A stretch of 64,000 nt of DNA from an uncultured Draconibacterium sp. (GCF_963674925.1 NZ_OY771649.1:1550001-1614000), one strand, 5' to 3'; counted from the first letter of the stretch, positions 10,058 to 19,801 are shown. Notes: generated by a model not told the origin, from the sequence alone. Numbers and translations are program-made.

Positions 10058-10086
10058 ATAGGGTCCCGGAATTCCGGGTACCCTAT
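10058..10086 (-). terminator. Strong intercistronic hairpin between susD and enzyme genes
   Basis: Fourteen base pairs with one bulged base: ATAGGGT plus CCCGGAA against TTCCGGG plus ACCCTAT, centred on GAATTC. On the minus strand it is followed by the moderately T-rich ATTTTCTT. It lies in the roughly 100-bp gap after the susD stop, so it could be a partial terminator or an RNA stabiliser that sets susCD expression above that of the sulfatases. Confidence 0.6.
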
Positions 10087-10124
10087 ACACTTTTATAAAC
10101 TAACTAATCTAACCTTCTACTATT

Positions 10125-11600
10125 CTAGTAACCTGGATTTTGTTCACACATCGGATTGGCGTTTATTTCATTTTGAGGAATTGGAAATAATACGCGGTAA
10201 TCCTCTGCATTTGTAACACCTCTGGCTTTTGCTCGGCTAATTAACTCGCCATGGCGGATTAGGTCCTGTCTTCTTTTACGTTCGGTATAGAACTCCCAAC
10301 CACGTTCGTCTAAGATGTGGCTACGTAATTCTGCTTTCGAGCTAAAATCAGATAAATTCAAATCATCTAAACCTGCCCTGCCTCTAACGTCGTTTATTAA
10401 ATCGATCGCTTCCTGGTTTGGCCCGTTTACTTCGTTTAATGCCTCGGCACGTGCCAATAAAATATCAGCATAACGAATTACCGGAATATCGTTACCATGA
10501 TCGTTATTTATTGCATCAGGATCGGGTGTAAATTTAAAGGCCCTGGTGTTGTTATTATTTAATAATGAGATCGTATTCCCTTTGTTGTTAATATACTCGG
10601 TTATAATCAGGTCTCTTCTTGTGTCGCCATCTTCAAACGAGTTATAAAACGAATCGTAGAGGCGATCCTGGCGAGCCCAGTTTCGCATGTTTGGCGTAAA
10701 TACAATGCTTCCATCAACAGTGCTTTTGAAATTTGGAGGAAAGGCACCACACATATATTGATTTGCCCAACCATCACGAGTGGTTTTTGCTGCAGACACC
10801 CAGATGTATTCGTCGTTTTTTTCCTCATTATCAACCGTAAATAGCGTGGTATAATCAGGCCACAACTCGTAAATACCGAGATCCATTACCTGCTTGGCGG
10901 CATCGGCACATTTTTGCCATTGTTTCGTATTCAGGAAAAATTTGGTAAGATACCCCAAAGCTGCACCTTTTGTTGCACGACCGTAAGCATAACCATTTAA
11001 TTCGCCCTTTTTAGGTAAATCTACAGCAGCTTCTTTAAACTCCGTTTCCAGAAATGTTAACATTTCCTCTTCAGAGGCTCTTGGCAATTCAAGCGGATCG
11101 GCATTGCTTTTGCGCAAAGGAACGGTTCCGTGAAAAGTATAAAGGGTGTAATAGGAAGCTGCTCTTAAAAAACGAGCTTCGGCAATTAGTCGGCTTTTCG
11201 TATCATCGTCAACAGGCGATCCGTCGATGTTTTCCAATACCAGGTTACAGTTTCTAATGGCCGTATATCTTCTGTTCCATTCGTTTGTAAATTGGCCCGG
11301 AGATGAAGCATCCCAGGTATAATTGATCATTAAAACTGCATTTCGGTTGGCACCACCACCGGTTTCCCAACCAACGTCAGTCGTCCATTCTTCGAAAAAT
11401 GCGGTGTTATTTCCAAGGTTTCCGATTATCTGTACATCGGAATAAGCAGCATACAAAACACGCTCAATTCCGTTGGCAGATGTAAATAAGGTTGAGGGGT
11501 CTAGCTGAGAAAAAGTCTCCTCTTGCAACTGGTCTTCGCAGCTAAATAATACTCCCGATAATAATATGATTAAAAGTATTGTTATTCTATTCTTTTTCAT
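10125..11600 (-). CDS. SusD/RagB outer-membrane glycan-binding lipoprotein
   Basis: Surface lipoprotein of 491 residues that would bind the glycan and act as the lid of the partner SusC channel. The N terminus is a lipoprotein signal with lipobox LFSC (Cys21). The sequence then has the SusD pattern: TPR-like helices with YTAIRNCNLVLENID, the RFLRAASYYTLY segment near residue 146, and the C-terminal RYADILLARAEALNEVNG motif followed by RRQDLIRHG. It ends NPMCEQNPGY, typical of the family. It lies 17 bp downstream of susC and is clearly its partner. Confidence 0.95.
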   Translation of the reverse strand: MKKNRITILLIILLSGVLFSCEDQLQEETFSQLDPSTLFTSANGIERVLYAAYSDVQIIGNLGNNTAFFEEWTTDVGWETGGGANRNAVLMINYTWDASSPGQFTNEWNRRYTAIRNCNLVLENIDGSPVDDDTKSRLIAEARFLRAASYYTLYTFHGTVPLRKSNADPLELPRASEEEMLTFLETEFKEAAVDLPKKGELNGYAYGRATKGAALGYLTKFFLNTKQWQKCADAAKQVMDLGIYELWPDYTTLFTVDNEEKNDEYIWVSAAKTTRDGWANQYMCGAFPPNFKSTVDGSIVFTPNMRNWARQDRLYDSFYNSFEDGDTRRDLIITEYINNKGNTISLLNNNNTRAFKFTPDPDAINNDHGNDIPVIRYADILLARAEALNEVNGPNQEAIDLINDVRGRAGLDDLNLSDFSSKAELRSHILDERGWEFYTERKRRQDLIRHGELISRAKARGVTNAEDYRVLFPIPQNEINANPMCEQNPGY

Positions 11601-11617
11601 GATTCTAATTTTTTGAA

Positions 11618-14600
11618 TTAAAGACCTATTTCAACACCTACCGTAAAGGTTCTGGAAACCGGATACGAGTTAAAATCAATTTTCAAACTTGCATTTCCGT
11701 TCGAGTTGGTTGTTGGATCAACTCCTGAATAGTCAGAAATTACAAATAAATTTTGTCCGCTCACATAAACATTAAAGCGATCAAATATTTTTTTGTTTTT
11801 GAATGGAATATCATAGCTTAATTTCACCGATCTCAATCGAACAAACGAAGCATCTTCAACCGTAATTGAACTCACGCCTTTATTTCCCTGATTGGTTGGA
11901 TCAACAAACGAAGGGTATTTTGTTGAAGGACTATCTTCTGTCCAGCGATTCAGGTATGGTTCGGCAAGGCGGTTCCTTCTCTGGCTAATTGGGAAGTAGG
12001 TTTCAACAACGGCATTATTCAACATGTCAATTCCCTGCACACCGTCAATAAAAATGTTTAATCCAATCCGTTTGTAATTGAAAGTATTAGTTAAACCATA
12101 ACTTAAATCGGGGAATGAATTACCAAGAATTACGCGGTCGTCTGAATTTACAACGTCATCACCATTTACATCTTCATACTTCACATCGCCCGGTTTTACC
12201 GGATCCTTTGTTCCAGAAGCCTGAATTTCTTCTTCCGATTGCCATATTCCTAAAACATTGTAGCCATAGAACGAGTTTAGCGCCTCTCCTTCGCGGATGA
12301 TTGCAATTTGGTTTGTCCAACCTGCACCGGCATGTACAATCTCAGGAATTCCTCCCAGGTCAATCACTTCGTTTTTCAATGTGCTTAAATTGAAACTGGT
12401 GTTCCATTTCAACTTCCCGGTCAGGTTCTTTGTTTCCAGCATAAACTCGAAACCTTTGTTTTTAATGTTCCCGATATTTTGAAGAATAGAGCCAAATCCG
12501 GTTGATGATGGAATAGGTTTGGCAAATAACATGTCGTAAGTGTTCTTTTGGAAATAATCGATGCTTGCATATATACGATTATCAAAAAATCCCATATCAA
12601 ATCCAAAGTTGATTTGTTCACTGGTTTCCCATTTCAAATCGGGATTAGCAATTCGTTCCGGCTCAAGACTTATCAATATCTGGTCGCCAAGTACAACGCC
12701 CGGTCCTCGGCCAAATGTGGTTAACGAACGGTAGTTTCCAATGGACTGATTACCTGTACGCCCAACACTAGCCCTAAATTTCAGAATGCTAAAAACATCC
12801 AGGTCTTTTATAAAATCTTCTTCGTGCATTTTCCATGCAAATGCTCCTGATGGGAAATAACCAAACTTGTTATTTTCTCCAAAACGCGAAGACCCATCGG
12901 CCCTGAAAGTGGCTGTAAACAAGTACTTATTGTATAAGTTATAATTTATCCTTCCGATATACGAAATGAGTTTGTTGTTGTTCTTTCCACTACTCATGCT
13001 GTATAATTCGGGATTTCCGGATTGCATTGAATAAGTTAGTGACTCATCCGCTGGAAAATCTTTTCCGGTGCCTGCAAAGTTCTGTCCAATAAACTTCTGA
13101 TAGGTAACACCTCCCATTACGGTAAACTGGTTGTTTTCGTTAAACTGACCAGAATAGGTTGAAGTGAATTCACCTAAATAGTTATTTTGAGTACCGGTTA
13201 AAATCGATCCTATACCACCACTTGCATAACCGTTTTTTGTGTCGGTAGTAACATACGAATCGCGACGGGTATTACGGGTATCAAATCCAATATTTAATTT
13301 TGCGGTCCATCCTGGTAAAATGGTATATTCTCCGAATACAGTACCGAAAGTGCGGTAATTCTCGGCTTTACTTATTTCACCGTTTGCAAGCGCCAGCGGG
13401 TTATCTGTATTAATCAGACTTGAAGTCATGTACCTTCCGTCTTCACCAAAAATTGGTAATGTTGGATCGAAATTTATGGCTGCATATAAAACTCCGGCGG
13501 CCTCGTTGGTATCATAACCATACGACAAGAAATCATCGAGGGTATATGAAGTGGCAAAATTTGCCCCAAAGTGAAAATCTCCGGATTTGTGATCGATATT
13601 CAATCTGGCATCGTATCTCTCGAATGCAGAGTTAATGATTACTCCCTCCTGGTTGAAGTAATTCAGCGAAGCAAAATATTTAGTTGCGTTATTTCCTCCG
13701 GTAAATGAAAGAGCATGGCTTTGAACAACCCCTGTACGTAATAATTCATCCTGCCAGTTGGTTCCTCCATCAATGATATCTCCAACTCGTTCGCTTTCAG
13801 AAACATTAGATCCGGGCGTATCTAAAATCTCATTCAAAACCCTTTTATAATCTTCTGCATTTAATACATTAACTGTTTTTGTTGATTGCTGAACACCAGT
13901 GTATCCATTGTATGTTACACGAATTTTACCGGCAGAACCTTTTTTAGTTGTTACAATTATTACTCCGTTGGCACCCCTTGCACCATAAATTGCAGTTGCC
14001 GAAGCGTCTTTTAAAATCTCAATCGACTCAATATCTGATGGGTTGATGTCGTTAAGCGGATTTCGCGGAGTTCTTGTATTTGCAATTTCGGCTCCTGTTC
14101 CTGACACTACCGATCCAGCTGAGATAGGCAGTCCGTCGATAACATAAAGTGGCCCTGACCCTGCATTAATAGAACTAGCCCCCCTGATTTGTATGGTTAT
14201 ACCACCTCCAGGCTCAGCACTTGCCTGTGTAATTTGCACACCTGCCGATTTTCCCAGTAGAAGATCATCAACAGTTGCAGTAACACCTGTATTCATATCG
14301 TCTTTCTTTAACGATGAAACAGAACCGGTCAGGTCACTCTTTTTTACCACACCGTATCCAATGGCAACCACTTCTTCAATACCAATTGCATCAACTTCCA
14401 GCGTAATATCAATTTTTGACTGTCCATCCAGGTTCACTTCCTGTGTTTTCATTCCTACAAACGAAAAAACAAGAATATTTCCGTCGGTAACCGGTAATTC
14501 GTAGAAACCATTAATATCGGTAACTGTACCATTGGTAGTACCTTTAAAAAGTACTGTAACACCAGGCAAAGCTTCCCCATCTTCGTCGGTTACAATTCCC

Positions 14601-14998
14601 TTTATTGTAGCCTGATCACCGGCGACCATTGAATTATCGTCAACAGGAGTAACAGCAATGTAGCGATCGATTATCTTATAATTGTATTGGTCTGCCTCAA
14701 AAAGCTGAGCAAGAACATCATGAATGTTAGCATCATTAAAGTTAACATCAATTTGTCTGTTCATCAGGTGATCATCATACTTCAACATGAAGTAGAATTC
14801 AGTTTCGTTCTCGATTTGCTCAATCACCTCTTTTACCGTGGCCTGTTTCATTGCCATCGATATTTTTGTGGACTGTGCGTACGATTCGCCAAACACATTT
14901 AAGGTTAATAACAGGATTAGAAAAGTAGTTAGTTTCATAATCATTAAAACTTTTTTTAGTTGCCCCGAAATAAAAGGGCACTTGTCTGTTTTTTTCAT
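11618..14998 (-). CDS. SusC/RagA TonB-dependent transporter with STN signalling domain
   Basis: Outer-membrane TonB-dependent importer of 1126 residues. After an N-terminal extension and signal segment ending near YAQ42, a secretin/TonB short N-terminal (STN) domain covers about 47-115. A carboxypeptidase-like regulatory beta-sandwich follows (about 127-212), then the plug, including the conserved DASATAIYGARGANGVI motif near residue 335, and a 22-strand-type barrel. The STN domain is the part that contacts a FecR anti-sigma factor in the periplasm, and a fecR and sigma gene sit just upstream, so transport of the glycan would trigger its own locus. Start ATG at 14998 gives the long N terminus typical of STN-type SusC proteins in this phylum. 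Confidence 0.95.
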   Translation of the reverse strand: MKKTDKCPFISGQLKKVLMIMKLTTFLILLLTLNVFGESYAQSTKISMAMKQATVKEVIEQIENETEFYFMLKYDDHLMNRQIDVNFNDANIHDVLAQLFEADQYNYKIIDRYIAVTPVDDNSMVAGDQATIKGIVTDEDGEALPGVTVLFKGTTNGTVTDINGFYELPVTDGNILVFSFVGMKTQEVNLDGQSKIDITLEVDAIGIEEVVAIGYGVVKKSDLTGSVSSLKKDDMNTGVTATVDDLLLGKSAGVQITQASAEPGGGITIQIRGASSINAGSGPLYVIDGLPISAGSVVSGTGAEIANTRTPRNPLNDINPSDIESIEILKDASATAIYGARGANGVIIVTTKKGSAGKIRVTYNGYTGVQQSTKTVNVLNAEDYKRVLNEILDTPGSNVSESERVGDIIDGGTNWQDELLRTGVVQSHALSFTGGNNATKYFASLNYFNQEGVIINSAFERYDARLNIDHKSGDFHFGANFATSYTLDDFLSYGYDTNEAAGVLYAAINFDPTLPIFGEDGRYMTSSLINTDNPLALANGEISKAENYRTFGTVFGEYTILPGWTAKLNIGFDTRNTRRDSYVTTDTKNGYASGGIGSILTGTQNNYLGEFTSTYSGQFNENNQFTVMGGVTYQKFIGQNFAGTGKDFPADESLTYSMQSGNPELYSMSSGKNNNKLISYIGRINYNLYNKYLFTATFRADGSSRFGENNKFGYFPSGAFAWKMHEEDFIKDLDVFSILKFRASVGRTGNQSIGNYRSLTTFGRGPGVVLGDQILISLEPERIANPDLKWETSEQINFGFDMGFFDNRIYASIDYFQKNTYDMLFAKPIPSSTGFGSILQNIGNIKNKGFEFMLETKNLTGKLKWNTSFNLSTLKNEVIDLGGIPEIVHAGAGWTNQIAIIREGEALNSFYGYNVLGIWQSEEEIQASGTKDPVKPGDVKYEDVNGDDVVNSDDRVILGNSFPDLSYGLTNTFNYKRIGLNIFIDGVQGIDMLNNAVVETYFPISQRRNRLAEPYLNRWTEDSPSTKYPSFVDPTNQGNKGVSSITVEDASFVRLRSVKLSYDIPFKNKKIFDRFNVYVSGQNLFVISDYSGVDPTTNSNGNASLKIDFNSYPVSRTFTVGVEIGL

Positions 14999-15042
14999 AA
15001 ATTTGACATGTTATTGGTAAATACTAAGTTTTATTTATCAAG

Positions 15043-15072
15043 GCTGTACAAGTATTGGCGTACGGGTACAGC
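15043..15072. other. Inverted repeat in the fecR-susC gap
   Basis: Perfect 7-bp arms GCTGTAC and GTACAGC separated by 16 bases, within the 176-bp gap between fecR and susC. It would fold in the susC leader RNA or could be a protein-binding site. No other evidence. Confidence 0.4.
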
Positions 15073-15076
15073 TGAG

Positions 15077-15109
15077 CAGGCTAAAAATATTTCCAGTATT
15101 TTTGGCCTG
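15077..15109. other. Long stem-loop in the fecR-susC gap
   Basis: Thirteen pairs with one G-T wobble between CAGGCTAAAAATA and TATTTTTGGCCTG, with a 7-base loop. A T-run follows on the plus strand, where there is no upstream gene; on the minus strand no U-tract follows. It is therefore more likely a structure of the susC leader (attenuation, processing or stability) than a plain terminator. Confidence 0.45.
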
Positions 15110-15174
15110 TTGTTTTTTTAGGACGTGTTAGTTTTGTTCATAAGCGATTATTCGTTTTTAAGTTTTACTTTGTT

Positions 15175-16152
15175 TCATTTCCAGTAAATGAGAGTTGGTT
15201 TATCGGCCCTCGGGATAATTTCATATTCGAGTGAAATGGTTAACTTGAACACTTCCAAAATTTGATCGATTGGTTTGTTTTTTAGGATAGAACCAAAGTA
15301 GCGTTCCTCTCCAAGGCCTTCTTTCTGAATGATAATTTCAACATTGTACCAACGTTCAATTTGTTTGGCAATGTCTTTCATTTTTTCGTCTCTAAAGGTT
15401 ACCAGGCCTTCTTTCCACGAAGTGTACATATTTGTATCCACTTTCATAATTTGAAGCGTGGACTCGCTGTCTTCAAAGTACGCTTTTTCTCCCGGCACCA
15501 GTTTTTCCAGTTCCTCGCCATTCTTATCAAGAAGCCCGATGCTTCCTTCAACTAATGTTGCCGTAAATTTCTTATCGTCGGGGTAAGCCTGAATATTAAA
15601 AGAAGTACCATACACGCGCACTCCGAGAAAATCTGACTTCACCGTAAATGGGTGATCGACATCCTTTTGAACATCGAAAAATGCTTCGCCTTCAAGATAA
15701 ACCTGACGGTCTCCTTTTGAAAAATCAGATGAATACTGAATTTTTGTACCGGAGTTGAGCATCACCAATGTACCATCGGGCAACTCAATATTAGTCATTT
15801 GCCCGGCCGGAGAAATAACGGTGTACATCTGCGAATAGATCGGGGTTTCAACTATTTTTGAAATAATACGGCCGCCGATAGCGCCACAACTAAGTAGTAG
15901 AAGGAAAACAGCAGCCCGAGCCAACCAGTGTTGTAAAATTTTGGTTTTTGCCGGCTTTGATTCCGATGGTTTTATATCACTCCAGGTTTTGCCTTCAACA
16001 TTCTTTTCACGCGAGGTTAAAGCCCATAATTTTTTTATTTCGATATACTCTTCCTTATTCGAAGCACTCTCATCCAACCAGTTAAACAGTTGTTCCTTCT
16101 CTTCGTCACTTGCTTTTCCCCTAAGGTATTTCTGTATGATACTATTGTCCAT
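15175..16152 (-). CDS. FecR-family anti-sigma factor
   Basis: Inner-membrane anti-sigma factor of 325 residues that would hold the neighbouring ECF sigma until the STN domain of SusC signals. The cytoplasmic N-terminal part (1-75) carries the small helical sigma-binding region. One membrane span lies at about 77-98. The periplasmic FecR domain (about 108-205) includes SPAGQMTNIELPDGT and YGTSFNIQAY. A C-terminal DUF4974-like domain (about 250-320) begins near LVTFRDEKMKDIAKQIERWY. It lies between the sigma gene and susC, in the standard order. A diverged, internally deleted relative lies at 27798-28136. Confidence 0.95.
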   Translation of the reverse strand: MDNSIIQKYLRGKASDEEKEQLFNWLDESASNKEEYIEIKKLWALTSREKNVEGKTWSDIKPSESKPAKTKILQHWLARAAVFLLLLSCGAIGGRIISKIVETPIYSQMYTVISPAGQMTNIELPDGTLVMLNSGTKIQYSSDFSKGDRQVYLEGEAFFDVQKDVDHPFTVKSDFLGVRVYGTSFNIQAYPDDKKFTATLVEGSIGLLDKNGEELEKLVPGEKAYFEDSESTLQIMKVDTNMYTSWKEGLVTFRDEKMKDIAKQIERWYNVEIIIQKEGLGEERYFGSILKNKPIDQILEVFKLTISLEYEIIPRADKPTLIYWK

Positions 16153-16170
16153 ATTTGTCTTTCTTACTAT

Positions 16171-16200
16171 TTGTACACATAAATTGTTTGTTACCCTTTA
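16171..16200 (-). promoter_or_regulatory. Bipartite conserved motif upstream of fecR
   Basis: On the minus strand the blocks TAAAGGGTAA and TTTATGTGTACAA are separated by 7 bases and end 18 bases before the fecR ATG. The same two blocks, with a completely different 7-base spacer and the same 18-base distance, stand before the fecR pseudogene at 28136. Conserved blocks around a free spacer suggest a protein-binding or promoter site. Confidence 0.55.
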
Positions 16201-16288
16201 CCAAAAACAGAAAAAAACAGAAAAATATTTTCAGAATAAATTTGTGGTTGAGCCGGATTATAAAAAAAGTCACATTCACAAGTAAGGA

Positions 16289-16879
16289 CTAAAACATCCA
16301 CAAAACCAAAGGAAGGACATCTTTTAATTCCTTACGAAGAATTTTGAGCGCGCGGGTAATGTTCGACTCTACCGACTTAATAGCAATTCCCAATTCTTCA
16401 GCAATCTCATGGTTTTTTTTGTACTCAAAACGACTTTTCACGAAAACCTGACGGCATTTTTCCGGCAGTTTTTCAAGCGCATCCTGAATCATTTCTTCAA
16501 GTTCCATGTATTCAAGCCTGTCGAAATTAAAGGACTCCAGAACTTCCCTGTTCAACAGTTCTTCGCGTTTCTGAAGTGTATCTTTTTGATAGTTCTGTTT
16601 GTATTTTTCGTGACGTAGATAATTCAGACACTCTGTTTTTGCAGCCGTATATAAAAAAGCTCTGATTCCATTTAAAGTATTAACCTCTTCCCTATTGGTC
16701 CATAGTTTTATAAAGGCTTGCTGAGCTATATTTTTTGCCTCTTCGCGATCGGGAATGAACTGGATACAGAATCCAACAATTCTTTCGTAATTGTTATCAA
16801 AAATAAGCTTAAAAACCTGTTCATCGCCACTTCTGAACAGTACGAGGTTAATGGAAATATTTGAGTCAATAAAACTCAT
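16289..16879 (-). CDS. ECF RNA polymerase sigma factor (FecI-like)
   Basis: Extracytoplasmic-function sigma factor of about 196 residues. Sigma-70 region 2 is visible as EQVFKLIFDNNYERIVGFC through AKNIAQQAFIKLWTNRE, and region 4 as LEKLPEKCRQVFVKSRFEYKKNHEIAEELGIAIKSVESNI. The start is placed at ATG 16879; a TTG two codons upstream is less likely. With fecR 137 bp downstream and STN-type susC beyond, it forms the trans-envelope switch that should drive PUL 1. No convincing housekeeping promoter is visible in the upstream gap. Confidence 0.93.
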   Translation of the reverse strand: MSFIDSNISINLVLFRSGDEQVFKLIFDNNYERIVGFCIQFIPDREEAKNIAQQAFIKLWTNREEVNTLNGIRAFLYTAAKTECLNYLRHEKYKQNYQKDTLQKREELLNREVLESFNFDRLEYMELEEMIQDALEKLPEKCRQVFVKSRFEYKKNHEIAEELGIAIKSVESNITRALKILRKELKDVLPLVLWMF

Positions 16880-17290
16880 TCTCAATGGACAAGTAGTTAG
16901 ATTAGTTTTGGTGAAAATAGAAAATTAATTGCATTTCAAGATTTTTTCTATTTAAACTCAGTAAGTCTTCCTAATATAAATGATCAGCAATAATAGCTGC
17001 AGGCCTTGTTGTTTCTTCTTTTTTGTTTGCGGTTAAAACTTTTTAAAGTTTTTAATGCCAAACATTGTGGGATGTTCAATTCTGATACTTTGTATTCCGG
17101 CAATCATTAGTATTGAGCTCTTATTCGCACTAACTTAGCTTGTGTTATAATCTCTTTGGTATCTGAAATCTCATTGGTTAAAATTATTAAAAAGAATCCC
17201 CGGGAATAAATCCCGAGGATTTTAATCTAAATAAATTGATTGCTAACTAAACTATTATTCCAGACTGTCCCGGCTGAAATTATTTATAAA
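16880..17290. other. Intergenic region, about 410 bp
   Basis: The gap between the sigma gene of PUL 1 and the 3' end of PUL 2. It holds the terminator listed at 17195-17221 and presumably the sigma promoter. I see no coding potential or clear consensus promoter in the rest. Confidence 0.6.
17195..17221 (-). terminator. Rho-independent terminator of the GtaA-like gene
   Basis: An 11-pair stem with one mismatch (AATCCTCGGGA against TCCCGGGGATT, 5-base loop), followed on the minus strand by CTTTTT. It lies 70 bp after the stop of the gene at 17291. Confidence 0.8.
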
Positions 17291-19801
17291 CTATTTTTCC
17301 AGCATTTTAATAAAATATCCGCCAACAACCGAGCGCGCCTGGAATCCAACCTGAGTTGCAGTTGGTGTTTCGTACCAGTCGGTCATCGGAACACGATCAG
17401 GTGTTTTAGTAACGAAAGCATAAACCGGATCAATAAATTTCTGGAAAGTTTCGGTATCGTCAGCTAAAGTAGCTGTCCATACAATCCAATCCGATTTGGT
17501 ATACGTTCTGCGGTTGTCTAATGGTAAACCGTATGTGTTTTGTTTTGTCAGGTAATAAGCAATTTCGGTTTGTGCCACTTCCGTCGGGAAAATTCCAAGA
17601 CCAAGCAGTTTGTCCCAAACAATGTTGTATTTCTGGCTCCAGGTTCCGGACTTATCAAAGGTTAAACGATAGTGGTCGCCATCATCGGCCATTTTCATCC
17701 ATTCCTGCGCCATGTTTTTGGCTTCCGTAGTATATTTTTCAGCAATATCGTTTTTACCCAACATTTCGGCCAACTTTCCGTAACCTGCGATTCCCATAAT
17801 GGCTTTTGCCGAAAGATTTACGTTGTGTGCAAAGTGACCGGCAAAATCATCGGTACAAAGCTGGTTTTCCGGATCCAGACCATTCTCCATCAGGTAATTG
17901 GCCCAGGTTGTAAGCACATCCCAGTGTTCTGCCGCATAATCAGCATTTCCTTCGGCATTGGCAATGGCGGTTGTCAAAATGATCATATTTCCACATTCTT
18001 CAACCGGCATATCGCCACCGTAGGTTTGACCGTTGGCTAATGGATAAGTACCCACATCATGAGCCGCAAAAGGTTTGGTCCATTTTCCACTTTCCGAATA
18101 GTAAAAAATTGGGTTCAACATTCCTTTTAACAATTCCGGATTGTATTTCAGAAACAGCGGAGCCGAAGGATAAGTGACATCAACAGTACCTATTGAACCA
18201 TTGCTAAAGTTTTCTTTCGAAAGGAAAAGAATGTTGCCATCGGTGTCTTTTACCAGTTTGTGTGCAGCAATCGACTGACGATAAGCCAGCAAACACAAAC
18301 GGGCATAGTTTTCGCCACCTGCTGCCAAAGCTTCCTCGTAAATCGCTTTATCAGCGGCATCGCAACGATCCATGATCGTTTGATAATCGTTTGAAGCTGA
18401 TGTTAGAGCCGCATCAAAACTTACCTCTCCATCTTTTGTCCACCAGGCTTTCAGGTTATCGCCAAAATACTGGATCGATTCAACATCGTCGTATGCCAGC
18501 ATTACATAACCTTTTGCAGGCTTTGCTGAAACTTCGCCAATGGCATCGGAACAAGCCATTGCCGGCATTGATCTCGATAATACAGCAGTCGTTTTTTCCA
18601 GTCCTACATTCACTTTTCCGCTTTCGATAAACGCCTTTTTCATACCGGCAAAATCACCTATTGCCAGTGTTTTATTTTCAGCTTCAGGCGATGCCAGGTA
18701 GAAATACCCCCAGTCGATGCGGATATTATCACCTTTCTTTGCCAGAACAGGTTGTTCGGTAGTTCCTGTTTTTAAGAAACTGACGTTGCCCGTTTTTCCG
18801 CTTGTAACTTCTACTTCCTGGTTTAATTCATTTACCGCCCACTCGGGAGTAGCTTCGAAATATACTTCCACATCGTGTGATTTGCCGTCGGTTGAAACTG
18901 CTTCGTAATTGATGTAGTTTACCGGACGAGAAAGCAAATCAAGATCGTCCATTAAGAGTGGTGAAACAAATTCAACACGCAAATCTACCGGTCCACAGGT
19001 AAAATCGTATTTGGTTTGTGTGGCGGTAATTTTCACACTTTTTTGAACGACAGTTTGCGCAAAAACAGGTTTGATTTCGCTTTCTTTAAAAATTCCAAAA
19101 TCAACATAAGCCAAACCGCCACGATCCCAACAATGGGCAGCGATAGTATTTTCTCCGCCAATGTTTAACAGGTTTCTGTCGAGCTTAAGCACCACGTTAC
19201 TTTTTGCACGGTTGCCTGTATTTACAATTTCTTTTCCGTTCAGGTACAATTCAAAATCGTCGTCGTGTGAATAAACCAGGAACAAATCGCTTTCATCGCT
19301 AACTTCGGGCATGGTAAATTCGCGACGTACCCAAATATGCTCGGTTTCCCACGGAGTAGCTGTTTCGCTCATATTTGGTGTACCAAAAGCTGCCTTTCCG
19401 CTTTTCCACGAAGTCGCGTTAAATTCCGGTTTTTCCCAACCTGATGCAGGTTCTTTTGTTACGTATTTTCCGTCCCAGGCTTCAAACTTGGCATTGGCAA
19501 CAACCGGCTCCAACGGAATTTCTTCTTTCCCCAGAAAACGGTAGGTTTCACCGTCGACACGAATGGCGCCGATCAATGAATGGTTCCGTCCTGTCCAGTG
19601 TTTTACAGGTGTATCGAATAATTGATCGGACATTGACCACGCACTTGTATAAGGATCGATGGTAATTAACGGATAAGCCGGAGCACGAAACTCCGCTCCC
19701 GCCTCTTCTTTTTGTGTAACTTCCGACTGCGAACTGCAAGCTCCCAAAAGAGCAGCAATTGTAAAAACAGTCAGGATTTTGTTGATAGTTGATTTAAGCA
19801 T
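17291..19801 (-). CDS. GtaA-like six-hairpin family lipoprotein (DUF4964/5127/4965/1793), copy 1
   Basis: Lipoprotein of 836 residues; the lipobox is LGAC (Cys22). A DUF4964-like segment (about 39-95, containing SAWSMSDQLFD and HWTGR) is followed by a GH2-like jelly-roll insert (about 105-235; FELYLNGKEI and GGENTIAAHCWDRGG). Then come DUF5127-like (about 245-470) and the DUF4965/DUF1793 six-hairpin half (about 480-830; TDDFAGHFAHNVNLSAKAIMG). The family is named after a fungal glutaminase, but its fold clan is that of glycosidases, and this gene sits in a PUL, so a carbohydrate-related role is an inference worth considering. It lies after the susD operon, framed by its own terminators. Its C-terminal half is nearly identical to that of the copy at 28332-30830. 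Confidence 0.85.
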   Translation of the reverse strand: MLKSTINKILTVFTIAALLGACSSQSEVTQKEEAGAEFRAPAYPLITIDPYTSAWSMSDQLFDTPVKHWTGRNHSLIGAIRVDGETYRFLGKEEIPLEPVVANAKFEAWDGKYVTKEPASGWEKPEFNATSWKSGKAAFGTPNMSETATPWETEHIWVRREFTMPEVSDESDLFLVYSHDDDFELYLNGKEIVNTGNRAKSNVVLKLDRNLLNIGGENTIAAHCWDRGGLAYVDFGIFKESEIKPVFAQTVVQKSVKITATQTKYDFTCGPVDLRVEFVSPLLMDDLDLLSRPVNYINYEAVSTDGKSHDVEVYFEATPEWAVNELNQEVEVTSGKTGNVSFLKTGTTEQPVLAKKGDNIRIDWGYFYLASPEAENKTLAIGDFAGMKKAFIESGKVNVGLEKTTAVLSRSMPAMACSDAIGEVSAKPAKGYVMLAYDDVESIQYFGDNLKAWWTKDGEVSFDAALTSASNDYQTIMDRCDAADKAIYEEALAAGGENYARLCLLAYRQSIAAHKLVKDTDGNILFLSKENFSNGSIGTVDVTYPSAPLFLKYNPELLKGMLNPIFYYSESGKWTKPFAAHDVGTYPLANGQTYGGDMPVEECGNMIILTTAIANAEGNADYAAEHWDVLTTWANYLMENGLDPENQLCTDDFAGHFAHNVNLSAKAIMGIAGYGKLAEMLGKNDIAEKYTTEAKNMAQEWMKMADDGDHYRLTFDKSGTWSQKYNIVWDKLLGLGIFPTEVAQTEIAYYLTKQNTYGLPLDNRRTYTKSDWIVWTATLADDTETFQKFIDPVYAFVTKTPDRVPMTDWYETPTATQVGFQARSVVGGYFIKMLEK

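Noticed and set aside
10025..10090. N-terminal extension of the first sulfatase after susD
   Set aside because: It would translate through a strong hairpin and push the lipoprotein signal 22 residues inward; the ATG at 10024 is better.
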